The notes beneath the pieces were generated by a model. The model was given only the letters and a program-made list of their open reading frames with translations. It was not told the origin of the DNA and did no database searches. Both the position numbers and the translations under genes were made by a program. This document shows positions 26,646 to 34,966 of a stretch of DNA of 39,459 nucleotides, piece after piece. This DNA comes from a virus. How positions within the stretch are numbered: position 1 is the stretch's first letter; every line of letters starts with the position of its first letter. The stretch lies in IMG/VR virus record IMGVR_UViG_3300025138_000103, positions 1 to 39,459 of that record; one strand, given 5' to 3'.

Positions 26646-26865
26646 CTTTTTCTCCTTTTAGTTTTTAGAGGCTAACAAACGATAACTCCACTTCGTAAGG
26701 GCTGATGCTGAAAATGGGTAGCTATAAATAGGACCATAACATCAGGTAGCCTGAGTAGGATTTCATTTGAATATTGTAGAGTAGAGAATATAAAATTCTG
26801 GTCTACACGAATGTGTATTTATCTATACATACACAAAAATAGTAATTTGTCAAGCAGTTAAGCTA
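26646..26865 (-). other. leader region before the capsid gene (220 nt)
   Basis: No reading frame is visible. A TTGACA-type promoter sits at its upstream end (26826-26853) and a perfect small hairpin, TCAGG-TAG-CCTGA, at 26742-26754. The long untranslated leader in an otherwise overlapping operon suggests it stabilises or regulates capsid mRNA. Confidence 0.5.
26826..26853 (-). promoter_or_regulatory. candidate late promoter for capsid gene
   Basis: Minus-strand TTGACA (26853-26848) and TATGTA (26831-26826) are 16 nt apart, just after the scaffold stop codon. The same pair, with TTGACAAAT and TATGTAT identical, is found at 37797-37824, which argues for a shared element rather than chance. The -10 is not ideal for sigma70. 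Confidence 0.45.
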
Positions 26866-27741
26866 TTAAGCTCTAGCTGCTCCACTAACATCGTATACAA
26901 AGTTGCCTGAACGAATAGCTTTACTAATAGCGTCTTCGTTTGCAGAATATTCTTGTGATGTCATTTTAGCTACTTCTGACTCTAGTATATTATTAGAACC
27001 TGTAGCATTATTATCAGGAGTAGTAGAACTTTTAACATTCACTGCTCTTGCTGCATCTTTTTTAGATGTTTTCTTTTTAGGTGTTTTTACTCCCATGTCT
27101 GCTTTATACAGATCTATGGCACGTGCTGCTGCACGAGGATCATCTTCGTTTTCATAAAGAGCTTTTTGAATGTAATCAGGTTGTTCTTCTGCCCAATCAT
27201 GGAACTCAGGATTATCTCTAATTTCTGTAAAATCTGGATGTATCTGTAATAATTCCATTTCAGCACGTTCTCGTGATGTCAGTCTTTCTCTTTCTGATAA
27301 AGAATTTAATCTTTCTTCAATATCTTTGTTTTGTTCTACTGCTTTTTTCATTGCAATAGTTTCTACAATTTTAGCAACGTCTGGGTACTCAGAAGCCCAT
27401 GCATCAATTTCTTCATCAGTTTTAGGCAACTTCATCTCTTTTTTAGTAGCTGCTGATAATTGTTTTTTAAGATCAGATAATTCTTTATCTTTTGCTTCTG
27501 TAGTTTTTTGCATATGTCTACGCAAATCACCATAACGTTTTTTAAATGATTCGTCTTCAGGTCCACTAGCTGTTTGTTCAACAGTTTCTGAATCTTCAGT
27601 TGTTCCTTCTCTTTCTTTTAGAGCTTCATCTGCAGCTAATTCTTGCATAGTAGGTTCTGCTCTTTGGTATCTTACAGGTTTTTGCATTATTGTGTCACCT
27701 GTGTCTTCATCTCTTTTTATTACTGTTTCTTCGTTTGACAT
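26866..27741 (-). CDS. capsid scaffolding protein
   Basis: The 291-aa protein is very acidic in its first third (QELAADEALKEREGTTEDSE), has a central coiled coil (AKDKELSDLKKQLSAATKK) and a basic patch near 220-232 (TPKKKTSKKDAAR), ending in a small helical domain. Absence of a fold core, strong charge, coiled coil, and the place immediately before the coat gene are typical of scaffolds of T7/P22-like phages. The C-terminal basic and helical part may bind the coat inside the prohead. AAGGAGACG precedes the ATG. Confidence 0.75.
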   Translation of the reverse strand: MSNEETVIKRDEDTGDTIMQKPVRYQRAEPTMQELAADEALKEREGTTEDSETVEQTASGPEDESFKKRYGDLRRHMQKTTEAKDKELSDLKKQLSAATKKEMKLPKTDEEIDAWASEYPDVAKIVETIAMKKAVEQNKDIEERLNSLSERERLTSRERAEMELLQIHPDFTEIRDNPEFHDWAEEQPDYIQKALYENEDDPRAAARAIDLYKADMGVKTPKKKTSKKDAARAVNVKSSTTPDNNATGSNNILESEVAKMTSQEYSANEDAISKAIRSGNFVYDVSGAARA

Positions 27742-27836
27742 TTACGTCTCCTTGTTGGGGCTACTTAGTTGCCTATTGCTAGGGGTCAGTAGGTAGCCAT
27801 AAACTAAGCATTGTTGCTTAGGGCTAAGTAGTTAGT
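27742..27836 (-). promoter_or_regulatory. structured intergenic leader before scaffold gene
   Basis: In the minus-strand transcript CTACTTAG (27831-27824) can pair with CTAAGTAG (27768-27761), enclosing a 7-bp hairpin CTAAGCA/TGCTTAG (27821-27804). A second segment, GGCTAC (27798-27793), competes for the same 3' partner as GTAGCC (27764-27759). Two exclusive foldings are possible, as in attenuators. It sits between the transglycosylase and scaffold genes. Confidence 0.45.
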
Positions 27837-29030
27837 CTACTTAAATACTTGTTCTGTTTGTTCTTGAACGCTAGAAGGTTCTGCACTCTCTATTCTTTGA
27901 GGAGGTGGGTATAAACTTGCATTAGATCCACCCCAAGGTTCTGTAGTTATACCCCCTTGGTTAAGATTAGGTATCATACCATCAAATGGAAACTCTTGTA
28001 TAGGTATAGTTGTAATATCTATGCCTAATGCTTCTCCTCTTTCTATTCCTCTTGTTCCTATGTATCTAGGGTTAGAAGATAAAGGTATAGAGGGGTCTGC
28101 TAAACCTTTTATATAGTTGCTAGGTCCTACATTGTACATTTCACCTATAATAGAAGGATCAGTAGAATCTAATCCTGCATTTGCTGCATATTTTATAACA
28201 AGTTTTATATACTTGGCTTGAGCATCTACAGCAGAATTTAAATTTTCTGTTATATCTTTCATAGTATAATCTGTATCAAAGTTTTGATTTACATCTTTTA
28301 AGGCTATAGGAGCTAATTGAGCAATAGATTTTGCTCCTGTACTACTAACTTCTTTTTCTCTTAAATCTGTTTCTATAGCTAATAAAAGAGTTATGTAATC
28401 TGCATTAATATTATTTTTTTGAGAAGCTAAAGTTATAGCTTCTGCTAAAGCTTCTTTATTTATATTTACAGCTTTTTTGTTAAAATTATTTCTATAAAAA
28501 GTTTCAAGTTTGTTAATGTTAGATAGAGTATCGTTGTATCGTGGAGTTCCTACAACTACAGTTTCATCTATTTCTCCAGTACCATATAAATCAGAAATGT
28601 TTAGTAATGCATCCGCACCTTTTTCAATTTCATTATCTGTAGTACCATACCTTTTTTTATTCCTATCAGTTATATCTTTAACAGCTTCTTTCATATTTGG
28701 TCCAATTCCATCTTTAAAATCATGCCCTTCTTCTTCATCTGCTTTTCCTGCAAAGTGAAATTTTGAAAACATTTCAGGATCAGATTGAAAAAGTTGATCT
28801 CCTATATCTCTACTAGCAGACATAACATCTTCAACTCTTCTACTACTACTACCCCCTAATGAAAAATAAGGAGAGTAGTTTGCAGAAGAATCTCTAGTTC
28901 CTGTAACTACTGTTTCCTCTATTGTAGCACCGTCTTGTAAAGAGTGTATTGTTCCTCCTTCACGTAAGGATGCAGTAAATTTCTCACTGTCTCTACCTGT
29001 TAAAGAATTTTGAAAAGCTTTATTTACCAT
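27837..29030 (-). CDS. virion-associated lytic transglycosylase (SLT-like) with TonB-box-like motifs
   Basis: The protein has 397 aa. Residues about 208-307 match the soluble lytic transglycosylase fold: the catalytic glutamate E220 in LLLAIETDLRE, then VSSTGAKSIAQLAP (228-241), which is the family's 'SStGA.GlmQl.P', then YNVGPSNYI (299-307). Such enzymes cut the MurNAc-GlcNAc bond of peptidoglycan and help DNA entry through the cell wall. Upstream are IEETVVTGTR (37-46) and IDETVVVGT (154-162), close to TonB boxes. The C-terminus is Pro/Ser-rich. It begins at a TAATG overlap with the preceding gene. Being in the structural block, it is likely packed in the virion and not the lysis enzyme. 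Confidence 0.7.
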   Translation of the reverse strand: MVNKAFQNSLTGRDSEKFTASLREGGTIHSLQDGATIEETVVTGTRDSSANYSPYFSLGGSSSRRVEDVMSASRDIGDQLFQSDPEMFSKFHFAGKADEEEGHDFKDGIGPNMKEAVKDITDRNKKRYGTTDNEIEKGADALLNISDLYGTGEIDETVVVGTPRYNDTLSNINKLETFYRNNFNKKAVNINKEALAEAITLASQKNNINADYITLLLAIETDLREKEVSSTGAKSIAQLAPIALKDVNQNFDTDYTMKDITENLNSAVDAQAKYIKLVIKYAANAGLDSTDPSIIGEMYNVGPSNYIKGLADPSIPLSSNPRYIGTRGIERGEALGIDITTIPIQEFPFDGMIPNLNQGGITTEPWGGSNASLYPPPQRIESAEPSSVQEQTEQVFK

Positions 29031-29671
29031 TAAACAGGAGCACCTTCAGGCATAGTAGGACCTAATAACCCTTCAGGAGCTTCTTCTTGTGGGCTCACTA
29101 ATTGACCTTCTTGATCCATTACATTTAATCCATCAAGAGCATTCTTTCTCATTTTTTCATACTGAGCTAGACCGTGATACCTAACTACATTAGCAGGTAC
29201 TACAAGTTCTCCTTCAGATAATAAAACGAGTTGATCGTCTGCTACTTCTTCTGCAGTTGCACCAGGAGGTGCGACAGTTATTCCTAAACTTTCTGCTTCT
29301 TTTGCCATATCAGGTGATACAGATTCTTGTGATGGGGGTGGGGGTGGCATACCGCCCATAGGTGACATTGCTATGTTTCCTTCTGCAGCTTTTCTAATAT
29401 ATGCTCCACCTGATCTTAATTCATTTGCGTTTACCATGTACTTTCCTTTGTTTGCCATTATAGTTCTCCCTGCCATACTATTTTTATTTTTTTCTTTAGC
29501 TAATTTGTCCAATTCTAAAAAAGCATTATATGAGGCTAAACTTTTAGCATCAGGATTTACTTTTGGATTAACTTTAGTATTTATTTTTGCTTTATTGACT
29601 AAAGGATTGACTCTAGGTCCTCCTTTACTTTCATCTCCTACAGGTGTTATTATATTTTTATTTTCTGCCAT
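29030..29671 (-). CDS. conserved phage structural-region protein
   Basis: The 213-aa protein has short NPKVNP/NPLVNK repeats near its start, a PPPPPS segment near 110 and a distinctive C-terminal block: DDQLVLLSEGELVVPANVVR then YHGLAQYEKMRKNALDGLNV. I recognise this block from many marine phage genomes next to the portal, but it has no agreed function. AAAGGAGAAATAAT precedes the ATG; the next gene starts in its TAATG end. It may be a minor virion or head-assembly protein. Confidence 0.6.
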   Translation of the reverse strand: MAENKNIITPVGDESKGGPRVNPLVNKAKINTKVNPKVNPDAKSLASYNAFLELDKLAKEKNKNSMAGRTIMANKGKYMVNANELRSGGAYIRKAAEGNIAMSPMGGMPPPPPSQESVSPDMAKEAESLGITVAPPGATAEEVADDQLVLLSEGELVVPANVVRYHGLAQYEKMRKNALDGLNVMDQEGQLVSPQEEAPEGLLGPTMPEGAPV

Positions 29672-29672
29672 A

Positions 29673-29894
29673 TTATTTCTCCTTTGCTGACTGAATAGCT
29701 TCTTCTCGTATTGTTAAAAATCGTTGAAGCTCTTGAATTGATCCTTGTAGCATATGTATCTTACAGTGATCTACCTCCCTATAAAGATTCTTTGTTTGAG
29801 AATCTATCCTGTCTTTAACATATTGAGAGAGGGCTTCAAGATGCTTAGGATCGTTTAAACACGGTAGTAATTTTTTAGCTGTTTCTTTTATCAT
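29673..29894 (-). CDS. small helical hypothetical protein
   Basis: The 73-aa product is charged and helical (MIKETAKKLLPCLNDPKHLE, then a C-terminal ELQRFLTIREEAIQSAKEK). Its ATG overlaps the portal stop in an ATGA junction, so it depends on portal translation. Similar tiny genes often follow the portal gene in short-tailed phages. No domain recognised. Confidence 0.55.
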   Translation of the reverse strand: MIKETAKKLLPCLNDPKHLEALSQYVKDRIDSQTKNLYREVDHCKIHMLQGSIQELQRFLTIREEAIQSAKEK

Positions 29895-31969
29895 TGTATT
29901 CCTTCATTGCTTCCTAGAGGAGGTGCAGAAAATCCTTCCATACCAGGCTCAGGTGCTCCACCTGGTCCTATATTACCATTACCTGTTTGAGCAGGATTAG
30001 TAGAAGCAGGTATACCGCCTCCTTCTGGTGCTGTAGGTTGAGGAGCTTGTTCAGCAGGTCCTGCAGGCATCATTCCCGCAGCTTTCATAACTTCTGCTTG
30101 TCTTACAGCTTCTCTTTCATCATTAACAAATTTTTCTGCATCAAGATCAAATGCATGAGCAATCTCTCTTAATATTACAGGAAACTTTATAAAAGGTGCT
30201 AAGGTAGGAGAACTGCCTATTTGCATAAGTTGTATAAGTCTTTGACTTCTTACTTCATTACGCATAAGACTTTCTGTGCCTCTAGCTTTTACTTCTATGT
30301 CACCTTTTATTTCTTTATCATAATCAAATTGTTGATTAAAAGCGTAAAAGGCTTCTCCTAATGGTTGTAACAGATAGTCATCTATATTTTTAATAACTGT
30401 TTTAATAGATAGCTGAGCAGCACCCATTAGCATAGATATGCCCGATGCTGTTCTACCTACTCCAGTAACTCCTGTTTGACCGTGAGAGAAAGAAGGTATT
30501 CCTGTAGCTTCGTCTGCAAGTACCCTAGCCTTATCAAACATCTGCATGTTTTGATTTGACACATTAGGATAACTAGTAGCAAATAAAGACTGACCAGGTG
30601 CTCCACCCTGCCTTCTAAAAATTTTACCAGGATAGAGCTCTAAGTCCTGTCCTGGTACGAGATTAGTTTCGTCAATCTCAAATATAAGATTTCCTGCTAG
30701 TACAGCATTATCTACCGCCATACGCATAAAACCATTCATTAGTTGTTGGGTGTCTACCATATTTTCTGCTAGACCTACCCCATAAAAACTATATGGGTTC
30801 AGCTCAAAAGGAGCAGCAAAATAAGGAATCCTATTAGGAACGAAAGGGTTAATCGCCAATCTAAGGATTTTACCATTTCCCACCCAAGCATTAATTTGGA
30901 CTGTGTCCAAGTCAGAGTATTCGTCAGGAATATCAAGACCTGCATCTTCTGCAGTGTCTTTGTCAATGTTTCCCCAATACTCATAAACTTCAAATCTATC
31001 CACGCTATAACTTTTTGTATCTTCATCTTCAACTTGTGTCTCCCACCATTTACGGACATAATTAGTGCCCATTTCTATACATTCATTAATAGCATCGCTA
31101 TCAAAGAAAGGTCGTTTCTTTAACCCTCTTAAATCTGAGTGAGATAATTTATGTCTTTGTATTACATACTCAGCTTGTTCCATATTTTTAGCATCTGGGT
31201 CAGGGTAAAAATTCCAGATAGAAACAAATTCTAATTTAGGTACAGTAGTTATTTTAGGATTATAAGATACTTTACCTTCTTCGTCTTCTTCCCAATTAGG
31301 ATATTCTTTATCTACTGCAAAAGGTCCTTTTAAGACACCTGTACCAAATAAAGACATTTCAAATGCAGCAGAACGTAAATGTTTAGATGCTGAAGATTCT
31401 TCTAATTGGTCTAGTATTCTTTTTTCCATTTTTTTAGCTGCGTCATCTGCAGGATGAAACGTTATAGCTGTAGGAGTTAAACCTTCTCCTTCTTTTAAAT
31501 TTAAATCATTTTGTAAATATTCTAAATTGCCTAAGCGATCTTCTAAACTTTTTTGTGTATCTCCAGGTTCTAAATCATTACCGTCTCCAGGAAAACCATA
31601 AGGTGATGTTAAGTTATCAGGTTCGTTAGGATCAAAGTGTACAGACTCAGCAACTCCTTCTGGTATACGTGTAGAATTAATACCTAAAGGAAATCTCTGT
31701 CCTGCAAATAGTACATCTGTTATCTGACCAAAAGCTGCTATTACTTTTGTTTTTGTTACTTTAATGAATACTTGACTTTTTTCTGTGTCAGTAAATTGAT
31801 TATCATTACCATAAATTCCTCTATAGTTTCTATAAGAAGTTATCCATCTAGTTTCTTGGTCACGCCTAGCGTCTTCTGACTTAGTAAACGAACTGCTTAC
31901 ATGTTTTGCTAAAGCACTTTCTTGATCATCTAACAATAACTCTTCTATTTCTAATTCTTCATCTGCCAT
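29891..31969 (-). CDS. portal protein
   Basis: The 692-aa protein follows TerL directly and has the size of podovirus portals. Typical pieces are the N-terminal SFTKSEDARRDQETRWITSY then VFIKVTKTKVIAAFGQITDV, a wing region with SLFGTGVLKGPFAVDKEYP and FVSIWNFYPDPDAK, the AEYVIQRHKLS strand, the PYSFYGVGLAENMVDTQQLM stem helix region and SGISMLMGAAQLSIKTVIKN. The C-terminal 70 residues are Pro/Gly/Ala-rich and disordered. The dodecameric portal is the DNA channel in one capsid vertex and docks TerL and then the adaptor. AAGGGATATAAT precedes the ATG. Confidence 0.85.
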   Translation of the reverse strand: MADEELEIEELLLDDQESALAKHVSSSFTKSEDARRDQETRWITSYRNYRGIYGNDNQFTDTEKSQVFIKVTKTKVIAAFGQITDVLFAGQRFPLGINSTRIPEGVAESVHFDPNEPDNLTSPYGFPGDGNDLEPGDTQKSLEDRLGNLEYLQNDLNLKEGEGLTPTAITFHPADDAAKKMEKRILDQLEESSASKHLRSAAFEMSLFGTGVLKGPFAVDKEYPNWEEDEEGKVSYNPKITTVPKLEFVSIWNFYPDPDAKNMEQAEYVIQRHKLSHSDLRGLKKRPFFDSDAINECIEMGTNYVRKWWETQVEDEDTKSYSVDRFEVYEYWGNIDKDTAEDAGLDIPDEYSDLDTVQINAWVGNGKILRLAINPFVPNRIPYFAAPFELNPYSFYGVGLAENMVDTQQLMNGFMRMAVDNAVLAGNLIFEIDETNLVPGQDLELYPGKIFRRQGGAPGQSLFATSYPNVSNQNMQMFDKARVLADEATGIPSFSHGQTGVTGVGRTASGISMLMGAAQLSIKTVIKNIDDYLLQPLGEAFYAFNQQFDYDKEIKGDIEVKARGTESLMRNEVRSQRLIQLMQIGSSPTLAPFIKFPVILREIAHAFDLDAEKFVNDEREAVRQAEVMKAAGMMPAGPAEQAPQPTAPEGGGIPASTNPAQTGNGNIGPGGAPEPGMEGFSAPPLGSNEGIQ

Positions 31970-31980
31970 ATTATATCCCT

Positions 31981-33573
31981 TTAATAACCAAATGACTCAT
32001 CAAATGGTTGCCATTTTTTTATTTGTTGAGTTGCATCAAAACCAAATAAAGACCTTGGCACTGGTCTAGACATTACACCATAACGCAATGCGTCATAGCC
32101 ATGATCATAATCTATCTTAGTATTAATATCTTCTGGATTATTTTTATCTAAAGGTAGTTGAGGTATCTCTGCAATTAGTTGCGTACAATTCTCAAAAAAC
32201 TCTATACCTGCTTCATCCATTTCTTCGTCTACTCTTAATAATCTATGTATCTCATTCTTACCTGCTATACGACTTCCTTTTGTTCTATCTGAAGGTCGCC
32301 ATCTACATCCTTTAAGAATCATTGCTTCTGCTATACTAGGTCCTGTTTGACCTCTTTGATGCCAACAAGAAGAGTCTAGTATGCCATATGCTATGCTATC
32401 GTCTGTCTCTCGTTCAATTCTTAGTATAATATCAGCTAACTCATCTGCAGTTTTTTTACGTACATACAATTCTCTATATACTATAATATGTCCATCTGGT
32501 CTAGCAGCCATCCATAATACTACTGACCAAGAGCTGTACCCATAATCACAAGCTCTAAATCTTCTCCACGAAGAAGGAATATCATAAGGTTTAACAACAT
32601 GTATATCTCTGTTAAACTCTCCGAAGGCTGCTCCTTCTGCTATGTCCCATGACCCTTCTAGAAGTTGCTTACGCTGAACTTCTGGTAAAGATAAAAGGTT
32701 AGCTTCGTATTCACCTGATTCAGATAGATAAGGATTATCTGTTAGTTTAGCAGGTATAAACCTTCTTTTAAACAGGGACTCTCCTGCTTTATCGTGTGCA
32801 TCTGGATACCTAAGAACATTACCTGATTCTATATCTGTTGCAGCAAACGCTTTATTATAAGGAGAAGGATTAATAAACATCTTCTTAACCCATATATGAC
32901 CTGGTCCACCAGGATTGCTTGTAGCTCTCATATGTATAGGCAGTGAAGGATCAGTTGTTCTAAGCCTTGACCTTAAATAGTCCCAAGCGTAAGGAGTAGG
33001 ATACTGAGTTAATTCATCTACACCTATCCAAGTAAACGCTTGTCCTTGGTATCTTAATACGTCTTTGTCTTGTTCTAGATATGTCATCCATATCCTAGCA
33101 CCTGAAGGGAATGTCCATAAAGACTTTCTTTCGCTCCAATGAGCTCCTTTAAATGCTTGAGGGTACATAGTCTGACTTTTCTGTACCAACTCTCTTAATT
33201 CATCATTTGTTCTACGAATAATTAAAGCAGAGTGATTACCATTACCACAATACCTTAATACATCTGCTAGTAATGCGTAGGACTTACCACCGCCTGCTGC
33301 ACCACCATATAAAACTTCTCTTTCACTTGCTGCTAAAAACTCTGTTTGCGGACCTTCATTAGGTCTAAATATTATAGGTCTTTCTTCTCTAAGCTCTTCT
33401 TCTACCGCTTCTATTTTTTTTTCTGCATAAGCTAATTTAATTTTAGCTGCTTTCTTGGCTTTTTTTGCTACGGTAAGTTTCTGCTTCTGCGATGAGATCT
33501 TCTTGCGTTTCTGTCCTTGCCTTGGCTTTGGCACGTTCCCATCTAAGTTTAGCTGCTCTTCTTCTTTTTTCAC
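31981..33573 (-). CDS. terL: terminase large subunit (TerL)
   Basis: The 530-aa product starts with GTG behind AAAAGGATTTAA. After a Lys-rich helix (20-60), the ATPase has Walker A GGAAGGGKS (90-98), Walker B TWIGVDE (181-187, D186 and catalytic E187) and coupling motif ATSN (217-220). The RNase H-like nuclease follows with acidic residues D343 (RACDYGYSS), D400 (GILDSS) and D494 (GYDALRYG). TerL pumps DNA into the prohead and cuts the concatemer. The first 131 nt overlap the upstream gene in another frame, unusually long for this genome; the overlapping part encodes only the Lys-rich N-terminal extension, not the ATPase. Confidence 0.92.
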   Translation of the reverse strand: MKKEEEQLNLDGNVPKPRQGQKRKKISSQKQKLTVAKKAKKAAKIKLAYAEKKIEAVEEELREERPIIFRPNEGPQTEFLAASEREVLYGGAAGGGKSYALLADVLRYCGNGNHSALIIRRTNDELRELVQKSQTMYPQAFKGAHWSERKSLWTFPSGARIWMTYLEQDKDVLRYQGQAFTWIGVDELTQYPTPYAWDYLRSRLRTTDPSLPIHMRATSNPGGPGHIWVKKMFINPSPYNKAFAATDIESGNVLRYPDAHDKAGESLFKRRFIPAKLTDNPYLSESGEYEANLLSLPEVQRKQLLEGSWDIAEGAAFGEFNRDIHVVKPYDIPSSWRRFRACDYGYSSWSVVLWMAARPDGHIIVYRELYVRKKTADELADIILRIERETDDSIAYGILDSSCWHQRGQTGPSIAEAMILKGCRWRPSDRTKGSRIAGKNEIHRLLRVDEEMDEAGIEFFENCTQLIAEIPQLPLDKNNPEDINTKIDYDHGYDALRYGVMSRPVPRSLFGFDATQQIKKWQPFDESFGY

Positions 33574-33814
33574 TTAAATCCTTTTTAGTTATTCTATATA
33601 ACGATACATGAGATATGTATTTTCCGCTTCTGCTTGATAACCATTTAGCTACTTCTCTATAGCTTGATCCTTTTAAATATTCTTTAGCTTTATCTAGTAG
33701 TTCTATTTCTTCTGGAACTATTTCTAGTAAATCTTTTGAGCCTTCTACTAGTACCCAACCAAACGGTATAGTGGAAGAAGTTCTTCTTTTGTATTTATTC
33801 GTTTGTTCCGTCAT
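33443..33814 (-). CDS. small HTH-like protein upstream of TerL
   Basis: The 123-aa protein has SSTIPFGWVLVEGSKDLLEI followed by VPEEIELLDKAKEYLKGSSY and REVAKWLSSRSGKYISHVSL. That is a helix-turn-helix pattern like the DNA-binding end of serine recombinases, where G-W and S-x-R-x-V-A/I are conserved. No catalytic recombinase domain is present. The tail (100-123) is basic and overlaps terL by 131 nt. It may be a TerS-like DNA-recognition protein or a regulator. It overlaps the upstream gene by 20 nt, so it is co-translated. Start site support is weak (no clear ribosome site). Confidence 0.6.
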   Translation of the reverse strand: MTEQTNKYKRRTSSTIPFGWVLVEGSKDLLEIVPEEIELLDKAKEYLKGSSYREVAKWLSSRSGKYISHVSLYRITKKDLSEKRRRAAKLRWERAKAKARTETQEDLIAEAETYRSKKSQESS

Positions 33815-34172
33815 CTACATCTTCATCATCATTTTTTCTAGGTAATATAAAAATACCTTGAGGAGACTTGACTTCAATCTTATCTGTTTTACTAACGCCT
33901 ATTCTATCTAGTACATCTTTTGCTGCTGCTAGTTTATCTCGTGTCCCCATTTCTACAGGATCATCAATAACACCTACTATAGCCATTGCTGCTTTGGGTG
34001 CATTAGCTGCAAGAAAATTTTTAGAGGATGATATAATATCTTCTTCACATCCTTTTAGTACATCATTAATAGATGTGTTTTTAGAATACTCTGCAATATC
34101 CATAGCTGCTCTATAATTTCCTTGAGCTTCTGCAAATAAAGCATTTATAAAAATTTTTTGTTTGGGAGTCAA
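33795..34172 (-). CDS. terminase small subunit candidate
   Basis: The gene starts with TTG behind AGGAGGG and encodes 125 aa. The N-terminus, TPKQKIFINALFAEAQGNYR then AAMDIAEYS, has the 'T.KQ..Fi.a....gn...A...AGYS' pattern of small terminase subunits. The middle (SKNFLAANAPKAAMAIVGVI then KLAAAKDVLDRIGVSK) matches the helical oligomer part, and the end is acidic. TerS binds the packaging site and stimulates TerL. The order TerS, HTH-like protein, TerL is consistent. The following HTH-like gene is the other TerS candidate. Confidence 0.65.
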   Translation of the reverse strand: MTPKQKIFINALFAEAQGNYRAAMDIAEYSKNTSINDVLKGCEEDIISSSKNFLAANAPKAAMAIVGVIDDPVEMGTRDKLAAAKDVLDRIGVSKTDKIEVKSPQGIFILPRKNDDEDVDDGTNE

Positions 34173-34173
34173 A

Positions 34174-34515
34174 CTACCCTCCTATTACTATTTGTTCTAC
34201 TACAGTTGTAACAGTTAAATCATTAGCTGAACCTGCTGTAGCAGATATAAGATCACCTGCTTCTAATCCTATGATAATATCGTTTAACCAGAGATAGCCA
34301 TCAGCAGCTACACTAGTTGCTCCTGTAAGAGCAAAATGAGTCGTAGAAGAAGCATCATACAATTCTATCTTAACAGTTGCTGCATTACTTGCATCTACAT
34401 TACCTACCATAATTTGTTTTACAATAGACCGATGGTTGGAGGGCGTAGTATATATTGTAGTTCTATTGGTGTTAGCCAATGCTACAGGTGATGTTACTAA
34501 CAACCCTCCTTGCAT
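34174..34515 (-). CDS. small beta-rich virion-type protein
   Basis: The 113-aa protein is beta-type and Thr/Ala/Val-rich: NRTTIYTTPSNHRSIVKQIM, then ATVKIELYDASSTTHFAL and a closing LTVTTVVEQIVIGG. This 'tilYtvP.g....v..i.v.N' pattern is frequent in small phage tail or head decoration proteins. The ATG is two nucleotides from the stop of the preceding membrane-protein gene. Its own 3' end contains the AGGAGGG used by the TTG-started gene behind it. Role by analogy only. Confidence 0.55.
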   Translation of the reverse strand: MQGGLLVTSPVALANTNRTTIYTTPSNHRSIVKQIMVGNVDASNAATVKIELYDASSTTHFALTGATSVAADGYLWLNDIIIGLEAGDLISATAGSANDLTVTTVVEQIVIGG

Positions 34516-34517
34516 CT

Positions 34518-34697
34518 TTAACTAGCTACCATGCTAGAAATAATAATCAATGCTAAAAGACCTATACCTAAATACAAACCGTACTTATTATACTCTTTAG
34601 TCATAGCTACTTCTTTCTTTGGAACAACTTTAGAAACCTTTGCTTTTTTTTCAAATTTAACTTTAGTTATTTCTTCTTTTGCTTTTGCTTCAGCCAT
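34518..34697 (-). CDS. small Lys-rich single-helix membrane protein
   Basis: The 59-aa product begins MAEAKAKEEITKVKFEKKAK, is highly basic for 40 residues and ends with one membrane helix (YLGIGLLALIIISSMVAS). AAGGAGTATAAT precedes the ATG. Together with the basic proteins upstream it forms a run of tiny genes before the terminase. A tail-anchored membrane topology is likely. Function unknown. Confidence 0.6.
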   Translation of the reverse strand: MAEAKAKEEITKVKFEKKAKVSKVVPKKEVAMTKEYNKYGLYLGIGLLALIIISSMVAS

Positions 34698-34725
34698 ATT
34701 ATACTCCTTAATACCCTCGTACTTT

Positions 34726-34824
34726 CTATTTCTTTTTCTTACTAGACTTTTTCTTTTTTGTCAAGACCATAAGCCCAAAGACACATTTTTTACCAGTAGG
34801 AGACTTTACTTTTTTATCAGCCAC
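34726..34824 (-). CDS. possible 32-aa basic peptide
   Basis: A GTG-started frame encodes VADKKVKSPTGKKCVFGLMV and a Lys-rich end. It begins four nucleotides after the stop of the lipoprotein gene, so it could be translated by re-initiation, but there is no good ribosome site. Basic composition matches the neighbouring gene cluster. Low confidence. Confidence 0.3.
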   Translation of the reverse strand: MADKKVKSPTGKKCVFGLMVLTKKKKSSKKKK

Positions 34825-34828
34825 AGTA

Positions 34829-34966
34829 CTACTCGTTGTTGTCTGAAGTTTTAATAGATATATCTAGCTCTTGACCTTTCGGTGCAGATGCAGTTACAGA
34901 TATTTGTGACCCTGCACAACCTACTAAACCTAAACTTAATACACATACAATTATTAAAGTTTTCAT
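34829..34966 (-). CDS. tiny lipoprotein
   Basis: The 45-aa frame starts MKTLIIVCVLSLGLVGCAGS: a signal peptide with a lipobox LVGC (cleavage before Cys17). The mature part is only 29 residues, QISVTASAPKGQELDISIKT and a short acidic end. AAAGGAGAAAAAA in front of the ATG is strong, and the ATG overlaps the HNH-like stop in an ATGA junction. Phage lipoproteins of this size act as outer-membrane spanin subunits or superinfection-exclusion factors. Neither can be told apart here. A longer frame through this region in phase starts at 35105 but would read through the HNH-like gene and lacks a ribosome site. Confidence 0.65.
   Translation of the reverse strand: MKTLIIVCVLSLGLVGCAGSQISVTASAPKGQELDISIKTSDNNE

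Noticed and set aside
30799-31059. Second minus-strand frame within the portal gene
   Set aside because: It is out of frame with the well-supported portal protein, has no ribosome site and shows no recognisable pattern.
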